From NCBI GenBank assembly GCA_039566865.1, contig CM076943.1, positions 34,666,663-34,730,662 of the forward strand: a DNA stretch of 64,000 bases, read 5' to 3'. The notes under the pieces are model-generated. The model saw only the letters and a program-made list of their open reading frames with translations, was not told where the DNA came from and did no database searches. The translations under genes were made by a program, and so were the position numbers. Numbering within the stretch: the stretch's first letter is position 1; every line of letters begins with the position of its first letter. Below, piece by piece: positions 52,339 to 63,287 of the stretch. The DNA comes from Aurelia coerulea. Lineage: Eukaryota; Cnidaria; Scyphozoa; Semaeostomeae; Ulmaridae.

Positions 52339-54000
52339 GACATTAGGTCTTATTTTAGCTTTACCGCATCAACAAACATCGGTTAATTAAATGTTTATTT
52401 TCTTAAAGAAAAGAGAATATAAACACAAAAAGTGCGGATTAACGCACTTTATTAGTTAAAATTGGTATTGTAAAGAGTTTTGAGCTCATCTTTCTTTAAA
52501 ACTTTAGTTCTGCCTGCTACTTCTTTTATAGCACTATATTAGTGCTGCTGGAACCATTCTTGGAAACATTACTATAGACATTAGGTATTATTTTAGCTAC
52601 ATCGATTAATTAAATGTTTATTTTCTCAAAGAAAACAAATATAAAAACAAAAAGTGCGGATTAACTCACTTTATTAGCTAAAATTCGTATTATAAAGAGA
52701 TTTGAGCTCATCTTTCTTTAAAACTTTAGTTCTGCCAGCTACTTCTTTCATAGCACTATATTAGTGCTGCTCGAACCATTCTTGGAAACATTACTATAGA
52801 CATTAGGTCTTATTTTAGCTTTACTGCATCAACAAACATCGGTTAATTAAATGTTTATTTTCTCAAAGAAAACAAAATATAAACACAAAAAGTGCGGATT
52901 AACACACTTTATTAGTTAAAATTGGTATTGTAAAGAGTTTTGAGCTCATCTTTCTTTAAAACTTTAGTTCTGCCTGCTACTTCTTTTGTCGCACTATATT
53001 AGCGCTGCTGGAACCATTCTTGGAAACATTACTATAGACATTAGTTCTTTCTTTAGTCTAATTCCAGCTTTACTGCATCAACAAACATAGGTTAATTAAA
53101 TGTTTATTTTCGCAAAGAACACAAAATACAAACACAAAAAGTGCGGATTAATGCACTTTATTAGTTACAATTTGTATTATAAAGAGATTTGAGCTCATCT
53201 TTCTTTAAAACTTTAGTTCTGCGAGCTACTTCCTTTATAGCACTATATTAGTGCTGCAGGAACCATTCTTGGAAACATTACTATAGACATTAGGTCTTAT
53301 TTTAGCTTTACTGCATCAACAAAAATCGATTAATCAAATGTTTATTTTCTCAAAAAAAACAAAATATAAACACAAAAAGTGCGGATTAACGCACTTTATT
53401 AGTTAAAATTGGTATTGTAAAGAGTTTTGAGCTCATCTTTCTTTAAAACTTTAGTTCTGCCTGCTACTTCTTTAATCGTACTATTTTAGTGCTGCTTGAA
53501 CCATTCTTGGAAACATTACTATAGACATTAGCTCTTATTTTAGCTTTACTGCATCAACAAACATCGATTAATTAAATGTTTATTTTCGCAAAGAAAACAA
53601 AATATAAAAACAAAAAGTGCGGATTAACGCACTTTATTAGTTAAAATTGGTATTATAAAGAGTTTTGAGCTCATCTTTCTTTAAAACTTTAGTTCTGCCT
53701 GCTACTTCTTTTATAGCACTATATTATTGCTGCTCGAACCATTCTTGGAAACATTACTATAGACATTGGATCTTATTTTAGCTTTACTTAATCAACAAAC
53801 ATCGGTTAATTAAATGTTTATTTTCTCAAAGAAAACAAAATATAAACGCAAAAAGTGCTTGATTAACGCATTTTATTAGTTAAAATTGGTATTGTAAAGA
53901 GTTTTTAGCTCATCTTTCTTTAAAACTTTAGTTCTGCCTGCTACTTCTTTTATAGCACTATAATAGTGCTGCTGGAACCATTCTTGGAAACTTTACTACA
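52339..54000 (+). repeat. HOR unit of 7 monomers, copy 2 (1,662 bp)
   Basis: Starts 52,339, 52,577, 52,799, 53,037, 53,286, 53,524 and 53,762, all 1,662 bp after copy 1. A third copy begins at 54,001 but diverges within that monomer (TCGCACTATATTAGCGC instead of TAGCACTATATTAGTGC). Confidence 0.89.
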
Positions 54001-55934
54001 GACATTAGGTCTTATTTTAGCTTTACCGCATCAACAAACATCGGTTAATTAAATGTTTATTTTCTTAAAGAAAAGAGAATATAAACACAAAAAGTGCGGA
54101 TTAACGCACTTTATTAGTTAAAATTGGTATTGTAAAGAGTTTTGAGCTCATCTTTCTTTAAAACTTTAGTTCTGCCTGCTACTTCTTTTATCGCACTATA
54201 TTAGCGCTGCTGGAACCATTCTTGGAAACATTACTATAGACATTAGGTCTTATTTTAGCTTACTGCATCAACAAACATCGATTAATTAAATGTTTATTTT
54301 CTCAAAGAAAACAAAATATAAACGCAAAAAGTGCGGATTAACGCACTTTATTAGCTAAAATTCGTATTATAAAGAGATTTGAGCTCATCTTCTTTAAAAC
54401 GTTAGTTCTGCCAGCTACTTCTTTCATAGCACTATATTAGTGCTGCAGCAAACATTCTTAGAAACATTACTATAGACATTAGTTCTTTCTTTAGTCTAAT
54501 TCCAGCTTGAATGCATCAACAAACATAGGTTAATTAAATGTTTATTTTCTCAAAGAACACAAAATACAAACACAAAAAGTGCGGATTAACGCACTTTATT
54601 AGCTAAAATTCGTATTATAAAGAGATTTGAGCTCATCTTTCTTTAAAACTTTAGTTCTGCCAGCTACTTCTTTTATAGCACTATATTAGTGCTACAGGAA
54701 CCATTCTTGGAAACATTACTATAGACATTAGGTCTTATTTTAGCTTTACTGCATCAACAAACATCGGTTAATTAAATGTTTATTTTCTCAAAGAAAACAA
54801 AATATAAACACAAAAAGTGCGGATTAACACACTTTATTAGTTAAAATTGGTATTGTAAAGAGTTTTGAGCTCATCTTTCTTTAAAACTTTAGTTCTGCCT
54901 GCTACTTCTTTTATCGCACTATATTAGCGCTGCTGGAACCATTCTTGGGAACATTACTATAGACATTAGTTCTTTCTTTAGTCTAATTCCAGCTTTACTG
55001 CATCAACAAACATAGGTTAATTAAATGTTTATTTTCTCAAAGAACACAAAATACAAACACAAAAAGTGCGGATTAATGCACTTTATTAGTTACAATTTGT
55101 ATTATAAAGAGATTTGAGCTCATCTTTCTTTAAAACTTTAGTTCTGCGAGCTACTTCCTTTATAGCACTATATTAGTGCTGCAGGAACCATTCTTGGAAA
55201 CATTACTATAGACATTAGGTCTTATTTTAGCTTTACTGCATCAACAAAAATCGATTAATCAAATGTTTATTTTCTCAAAAAAAACAAAATATAAACACAA
55301 AAAGTGCGGATTAACGCACTTTATTAGTTAAAATTGGTATTGTAAAGAGTTTTGAGCTCATCTTTCTTTAAAACTTTAGTTCTGCCTGCTACTTCTTTTA
55401 TCGTACTATTTTAGTGCTGCTTGAACCATTCTTGGAAACATTACTATAGACATTAGGTCTTATTTTAGCTTTACTGCATCAACAAACATCGATTAATTAA
55501 ATGTTTATTTTCGCAAAGAAAACAAAATATAAAAACAAAAAGTGCGGATTAACGCACTTTATTAGCTAAAATTCGTATTATAAAGAGATTTGAGCTCATC
55601 TTCTTTAAAACTTTAGTTCTGCCAGCTACTTCTTTCATAGCACTATATTAGTGCTGCAGCAAACATTCTTAGAAACATTACTATAGACGTTAGTTCTTTC
55701 TTTAGTCTAATTCCAGCTTGAATGCATCAACAAACATAGGTTAATTAAATGTTTATTTTCTCAAAGAACACAAAATACAAACACAAAAAGTGCGGATTAA
55801 CGCACTTTATTAGCTAAAATTCGTATTATAAAGAGTTTTGAGCTCATCTTTTTTTTAAACTTTAGTTCTGCCAGCTACTTCTTTTATAGCACTATATTAG
55901 TGCTGCAGCAACCATTCTTGGAAACATTACTATA
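54001..55934 (+). repeat. Mixed monomers between 7-mer and 12-mer domains
   Basis: Starts 54,001, 54,239, 54,475, 54,724, 54,962, 55,211, 55,449 and 55,686. Individual units are of types seen in neighbouring HORs (for example 55,449 resembles 58,336), but I see no repeated period. 54,239 lacks one T (TTTTAGCTTACTGC). Confidence 0.78.
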
Positions 55935-58821
55935 GACATTAGGTCTTATTTTAGCTTTACTGCATCAACAAACATCGGTTAATTAAATGTTTATTTTCTC
56001 AAAGAAAACAAAATATAAACGCAAAAAGTGCTTGATTAACGCACTTTATTAGTTAAAATTGGTATTGTAAAGAGTTTTGAGCTCATCTTTCTTTAAAACT
56101 TTAGTTCTGCCTGCTACTTCTTTTATAGCACTATAATAGTGCTGCTGGAACCATTCTTGGAAACTTTACTATAGACATTAGGTCTTATTTTAGCTTTACC
56201 GCATCAACAAACATCGGTTAATTAAATGTTTATTTTCTTAAAGAAAAGAGAATATAAACACAAAAAGTGCGGATTAACACACTTTATTAGTTAAAATTGG
56301 TATTGTAAAGAGTTTTGAGCTCATCTTTCTTTAAAACTTTAGTTCTGCCTGCTACTTCTTTTGTCGCACTATATTAGCGCTGCTGGAACCATTCTTGGAA
56401 ACATTACTATAGACATTAGTTCTTTCTTTAGTCTAATTCCAGCTTTACTGCATCAACAAACATAGGTTAATTAAATGTTTATTTTCGCAAAGAACACAAA
56501 ATACAAACACAAAAAGTGCGGATTAACGCACTTTATTAGTTACAATTTGTATTATAAAGAGATTTTTGCTCATCTTTCTTTAAAACTTTAGTTCTGCGAG
56601 CTACTTCTTTCATCGCACTATATTAGTGCTGCTGGAACCATTCTTGGAAACATTACTATAGACATTAAGTCTTATTTTAGCTTTACTGCATCAACAAACA
56701 TAGGTTAATTAAATGTTTATTTTCTCAAAGAAAACAATATATATACACAAAAAGTGTGGATTAACGCACTTTATTAGATAAAATTCGTATTATAAAGAGA
56801 TTTGAGCTCATCTTTCTTTAAAACTTTAGTTCTGCCAGCTACTTCTTTCATAGCACTATATTAGTGCTGCTCGAACCATTCTTGGAAACATTACTATAGA
56901 CATTAGGTCTTATTTTAGCTTACTGCATCAACAAACATCGATTAATTAAATGTTTATTTTCTCAAAAAAAAACAAAATATAAACACAAAAAGTGCGGATT
57001 AACGCACTTTATTAATTAAAATTGTTTTTGTAAAGAGTTTTGAGCTAATCTTTCTTTAAAACTTTAGTTCTGCCTGCTACTTCTTTTATCGCACTATATT
57101 AGTGCTGCTGGAACCATTCTTGGAAGCATTACTATAGACATTAGGTCTTATTTTAGCTTTACTGCATCAACAAACATAGGTTAATTAAATGTTTATTTTC
57201 TCAAAGAAAACAAAATATAAAAACAAAAAGTGCGGATTAACGCACTTTATTAGCTAAAATTCGTATTATAAAGAGATTTGAGCTCATCTTTCTTTAAAAC
57301 TTTAGTTCTGCCTGCTACTTCTTTTATCGCACTATATTAGTGCTGCTGGAACCATTCTTCGAAACATTACTATAGACATTAGGTCTTATTTTAGCTTTAC
57401 TGCATCAACAAACATCGATTAATTAAATGTTTATTTTCGCAAAGAAAACAAAATATAAAAACAAAAAGTGCGGATTAACGCACTTTATTAGTTAAAATTG
57501 GTATTATAAAGAGATTTGGGCTCATCTTCTTTAAAACTTTAGTTCTGCCAGCTACTTCTTTCATAGCACTATATTAGTGCTGCAGCAAACATTCTTAGAA
57601 ACATTACTATAGACATTAGTTCTTTCTTTAGTCTAATTCCAGCTTGAATGCATCAACAAACATAGGTTAATTAAATGTTTATTTTCTCAAAGAACACAAG
57701 ATACAAACACAAAAAGTGCGGATTAACGCACTTTATTAGCTAAAATTCGTATTATAAAGAGATTTGAGCTCATCTTTCTTTAAAACTTTAGTTCTGCCAG
57801 CTACTTCCTTTATAGCACTATATTAGTGCTGCAGGAACCATTCTTGGAAACATTACTATAGACATTAGGTCTTATTTTAGCTTTACTGCATCAACAAAAA
57901 TCGATTAATCAAATGTTTATTTTCTCAAAAAAAACAAAATATAAACACAAAAAGTGCGGATTAACGCACTTTATTAGTTAAAATTGGTATTGTAAAGAGT
58001 TTTGAGCTCATCTTTCTTTAAAACTTTAGTTCTGCCTGCTACTTCTTTTATCGTACTATTTTAGTGCTGCTTGAACCATTCTTGGAAACATTACTATAGA
58101 CATTAGGTCTTATTTTAGCTTTACTGCATCAACAAACATCGATTAATTAAATGTTTATTTTCTCAAAGTAAGCAAAATTAAACACAAAAAGTGCGGATTA
58201 ACACACTTTATTAGTTAAAATTGGTATTGTAAAGAGTTTTGAGCTCATCTTTCTTTAAAACTTTAGTTCTGCCTGCTACTTCTTTTATCGCACTATATTA
58301 GTGCTGCTGGACCCATTCTTGGAAACATTACTATAGACATTAGGTCTTATTTTAGCTTTACTGCATCAACAAACATCGATTAATTAAATGTTTATTTTCT
58401 CAAAGAAAACAAAATATAAACACAAAAAGTGCGGATTAACGCACTTTATTAGCTAAAATTCGTATTATAAAGAGATTTGAGCTCATCTTCTTTAAAACTT
58501 TAGTTCTGCCAGCTACTTCTTTCATAGCACTATATTAGTGCTGCAGCAAACATTCTTAGAAACATTACTATAGACATTAGTTCTTTCTTTAGTCTAATTC
58601 CAGCTTGAATGCATCAACAAACATAGGTTAATTAAATGTTTATTTTCTCAAAGAACACAAAATACAAACACAAAAAGTGCGGATTAACGCACTTTATTAG
58701 CTAAAATTCGTATTATAAAGAGATTTGAGCTCATCTTTCTTTAAAACTTTAGTTCTGCCAGCTACTTCCTTTATAGCACTATATTAGTGCTGCAGGAACC
58801 ATTCTTGGAAACATTACTATA
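55935..58821 (+). repeat. HOR unit of 12 monomers, copy 1 (2,887 bp)
   Basis: Starts 55,935, 56,174, 56,412, 56,661, 56,899, 57,137, 57,375, 57,612, 57,861, 58,099, 58,336 and 58,573. Lengths are 239, 238, 249, 238, 238, 238, 237, 249, 238, 237, 237 and 249. Private marks include GATTTTTGCTC (56,561), ACAATATATATACAC, ATTCTTCGAAAC, CACAAGATAC and AAAGTAAGCAAAATT. Confidence 0.91.
58573..58821 (+). repeat. Reference long-form monomer (249 bp)
   Basis: The long form differs from the short one mainly by 11 extra bases after GACATTAG: TTCTTTCTTTAGTCTAAT then TCCAGC, in place of GTCTTATTTTAGC. About 83 of 267 monomers are long. In the right half two subtypes exist: this one, with TTGAATGCATC and AAAGAACACAAAATAC, and another with TTTACTGCATC. 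In the left part long monomers often sit side by side (positions 1-1,482). After about 35 kb none are adjacent. Confidence 0.93.
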
Positions 58822-61708
58822 GACATTAGGTCTTATTTTAGCTTTACTGCATCAACAAACATCGGTTAATTAAATGTTTATTTTCTCAAAGAAAACAAAA
58901 TATAAACGCAAAAAGTGCTTGATTAACGCACTTTATTAGTTAAAATTGGTATTGTAAAGAGTTTTGAGCTCATCTTTCTTTAAAACTTTAGTTCTGCCTG
59001 CTACTTCTTTTATAGCACTATAATAGTGCTGCTGGAACCATTCTTGGAAACTTTACTATAGACATTAGGTCTTATTTTAGCTTTACCGCATCAACAAACA
59101 TCGGTTAATTAAATGTTTATTTTCTTAAAGAAAAGAGAATATAAACACAAAAAGTGCGGATTAACACACTTTATTAGTTAAAATTGGTATTGTAAAGAGT
59201 TTTGAGCTCATCTTTCGTTAAAACTTTAGTTCTGCCTGCTACTTCTTTTGTCGCACTATATTAGCGCTGCTGGAACCATTCTTGGAAACATTACTATAGA
59301 CATTAGTTCTTTCTTTAGTCTAATTCCAGCTTTACTGCATCAACAAACATAGGTTAATTAAATGTTTATTTTCGCAAAGAACACAAAATACAAACACAAA
59401 AAGTGCGGATTAACGCACTTTATTAGTTACAATTTGTATTATAAAGAGATTTTTGCTCATCTTTCTTTAAAACTTTAGTTCTGCGAGCTACTTCTTTCAT
59501 CGCACTATATTAGTGCTGCTGGAACCATTCTTGGAAACATTACTATAGACATTAAGTCTTATTTTAGCTTTACTGCATCAACAAACATAGGTTAATTAAA
59601 TGTTTATTTTCTCAAAGAAAACAATATATATACACAAAAAGTGTGGATTAACGCACTTTATTAGATAAAATTCGTATTATAAAGAGATTTGAGCTCATCT
59701 TTCTTTAAAACTTTAGTTCTGCCAGCTACTTCTTTCATAGCACTATATTAGTGCTGCTCGAACCATTCTTGGAAACATTACTATAGACATTAGGTCTTAT
59801 TTTAGCTTACTGCATCAACAAACATCGATTAATTAAATGTTTATTTTCTCAAAAAAAAACAAAATATAAACACAAAAAGTGCGGATTAACGCACTTTATT
59901 AATTAAAATTGTTTTTGTAAAGAGTTTTGAGCTAATCTTTCTTTAAAACTTTAGTTCTGCCTGCTACTTCTTTTATCGCACTATATTAGTGCTGCTGGAA
60001 CCATTCTTGGAAGCATTACTATAGACATTAGGTCTTATTTTAGCTTTACTGCATCAACAAACATAGGTTAATTAAATGTTTATTTTCTCAAAGAAAACAA
60101 AATATAAAAACAAAAAGTGCGGATTAACGCACTTTATTAGCTAAAATTCGTATTATAAAGAGATTTGAGCTCATCTTTCTTTAAAACTTTAGTTCTGCCT
60201 GCTACTTCTTTTATCGCACTATATTAGTGCTGCTGGAACCATTCTTCGAAACATTACTATAGACATTAGGTCTTATTTTAGCTTTACTGCATCAACAAAC
60301 ATCGATTAATTAAATGTTTATTTTCGCAAAGAAAACAAAATATAAAAACAAAAAGTGCGGATTAACGCACTTTATTAGTTAAAATTGGTATTATAAAGAG
60401 ATTTGGGCTCATCTTCTTTAAAACTTTAGTTCTGCCAGCTACTTCTTTCATAGCACTATATTAGTGCTGCAGCAAACATTCTTAGAAACATTACTATAGA
60501 CATTAGTTCTTTCTTTAGTCTAATTCCAGCTTGAATGCATCAACAAACATAGGTTAATTAAATGTTTATTTTCTCAAAGAACACAAGATACAAACACAAA
60601 AAGTGCGGATTAACGCACTTTATTAGCTAAAATTCGTATTATAAAGAGATTTGAGCTCATCTTTCTTTAAAACTTTAGTTCTGCCAGCTACTTCCTTTAT
60701 AGCACTATATTAGTGCTGCAGGAACCATTCTTGGAAACATTACTATAGACATTAGGTCTTATTTTAGCTTTACTGCATCAACAAAAATCGATTAATCAAA
60801 TGTTTATTTTCTCAAAAAAAACAAAATATAAACACAAAAAGTGCGGATTAACGCACTTTATTAGTTAAAATTGGTATTGTAAAGAGTTTTGAGCTCATCT
60901 TTCTTTAAAACTTTAGTTCTGCCTGCTACTTCTTTTATCGTACTATTTTAGTGCTGCTTGAACCATTCTTGGAAACATTACTATAGACATTAGGTCTTAT
61001 TTTAGCTTTACTGCATCAACAAACATCGATTAATTAAATGTTTATTTTCTCAAAGTAAGCAAAATTAAACACAAAAAGTGCGGATTAACACACTTTATTA
61101 GTTAAAATTGGTATTGTAAAGAGTTTTGAGCTCATCTTTCTTTAAAACTTTAGTTCTGCCTGCTACTTCTTTTATCGCACTATATTAGTGCTGCTGGACC
61201 CATTCTTGGAAACATTACTATAGACATTAGGTCTTATTTTAGCTTTACTGCATCAACAAACATCGATTAATTAAATGTTTATTTTCTCAAAGAAAACAAA
61301 ATATAAACACAAAAAGTGCGGATTAACGCACTTTATTAGCTAAAATTCGTATTATAAAGAGATTTGAGCTCATCTTCTTTAAAACTTTAGTTCTGCCAGC
61401 TACTTCTTTCATAGCACTATATTAGTGCTGCAGCAAACATTCTTAGAAACATTACTATAGACATTAGTTCTTTCTTTAGTCTAATTCCAGCTTGAATGCA
61501 TCAACAAACATAGGTTAATTAAATGTTTATTTTCTCAAAGAACACAAAATACAAACACAAAAAGTGCGGATTAACGCACTTTATTAGCTAAAATTCGTAT
61601 TATAAAGAGATTTGAGCTCATCTTTCTTTAAAACTTTAGTTCTGCCAGCTACTTCCTTTATAGCACTATATTAGTGCTGCAGGAACCATTCTTGGAAACA
61701 TTACTATA
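58822..61708 (+). repeat. HOR unit of 12 monomers, copy 2 (2,887 bp)
   Basis: Every monomer start is exactly 2,887 bp after copy 1, and the private marks of copy 1 are retained. The one difference I noticed by eye is CTTTCGTTAAAAC at about 59,213 in place of CTTTCTTTAAAAC. This is the most recent large duplication visible in the window. Confidence 0.91.
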
Positions 61709-63287
61709 GACATTAGGTCTTATTTTAGCTTTACTGCATCAACAAACATCGGTTAATTAAATGTTTATTTTCTCAAAGAAAACAAAATATAAACGCAAAA
61801 AGTGCTTGATTAACGCACTTTATTAGTTAAAATTGGTATTGTAAAGAGTTTTGAGCTCATCTTTCTTTAAAACTTTAGTTCTGCCTGCTACTTCTTTTAT
61901 AGCACTATAATAGTGCTGCTGGAACCATTCTTGGAAACTTTACTATAGACATTAGGTCTTATTTTAGCTTTACCGCATCAACAAACATCGGTTAATTAAA
62001 TGTTTATTTTCTTGAAGAAAAGAGAATATAAACACAAAAAGTGCGGATTAACGCACTTTATTAGTTAAAATTGGTATTGTAAAGAGTTTTGAGCTCATCT
62101 TTTGTTAAAACTTTAGTTCTGCCTGCTACTTCTTTTGTCGCACTATATTAGCGCTGCTGGAACCATTCTTGGAAACATTACTATAGACATTAGTTCTTTC
62201 TTTAGTCTAATTCCAGCTTTACTGCATCAACAAACATAGGTTAATTAAATGTTTATTTTCGCAAAGAACACAAAATACAAACACAAAAAGTGCGGATTAA
62301 CGCACTTTATTAGTTACAATTTGTATTATAAAGAGATTTGAGCTCATCTTTCTTTAAAACTTTAGTTCTGCGAGCTACTTCTTTCATCGCACTATATTAG
62401 TGCTGCTGGAACCATTCTTGGAAACATTACTATAGACATTAAGTCTTATTTTAGCCTTACTGCATCAACAAACATAGGTTAATTAAATGTTTATTTTCTC
62501 AAAGAAAACAAAATATATACACAAAAAGTGTGGATTAACGCACTTTATTAGATAAAATTCGTATTATAAAGAGATTTGAGCTCATCTTTCTTTAAAACTT
62601 TAGTTCTGCCAGCTACTTCTTTCATAGCACTATATTAGTGCTGCTCGAACCATTCTTGGAAACATTACTATAGACATTAGGTCTTATTTTAGCTTTACTG
62701 CATCAACAAACATCGGTTAATTAAATGTTTATTTTCTCAAAGAAAACAAAATATAAACACAAAAAGTGCGGATTAACGCACTTTATTAATTAAAATTGTT
62801 TTTGTAAAGAGTTTTGAGCTAATCTTTCTTTAAAACTTTAGTTCTGCCTGCTACTTCTTTTATCGCACTATATTAGTGCTGCTGGAACCATTCTTGGAAG
62901 CATTACTATAGACATTAGGTCTTATTTTAGCTTTACTGCATCAACAAACATAGGTTAATTAAATGTTTATTTTCTCAAAGAAAACAAAATATAAAAACAA
63001 AAAGTGCGGATTAACGCACTTTATTAGCTAAAATTCGTATTATAAAGAGATTTGAGCTCATCTTTCTTTAAAACTTTAGTTCTGCCTGCTACTTCTTTTA
63101 TCGCACTATATTAGTGCTGCTGGAACCATTCTTGGAAACATTACTATAGACATTAGGTCTTATTTTAGCTTTACTGCATCAACAAACATCGATTAATTAA
63201 ATGTTTATTTTCGCAAAGAAAACAAAATATAAAAACAAAAAGTGCGGATTAACGCACTTTATTAGTTAAAATTGGTATTATAAAGAG
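61709..63287 (+). repeat. HOR unit of 12 monomers, partial copy 3
   Basis: Starts 61,709, 61,948, 62,186, 62,435, 62,673, 62,911 and 63,149 keep the 2,887-bp register. It shares the GTTAAAAC change with copy 2 but has CTTGAAGAAAAG, GATTTGAGCTC, ACAAAATATATACAC and ATTCTTGGAAAC where copies 1 and 2 have private variants. The register breaks near 63,287, inside the seventh monomer. Confidence 0.88.

Noticed and set aside
57200..57225. Yeast-type origin consensus (AAAATATAAAA, matching WTTTAYRTTTW on the other strand)
   Set aside because: Perfect matches occur in the AAAATATAAAAAC variant monomers, but an 11-base AT-only match is expected by chance at 29% GC, and the motif is specific to budding yeast.
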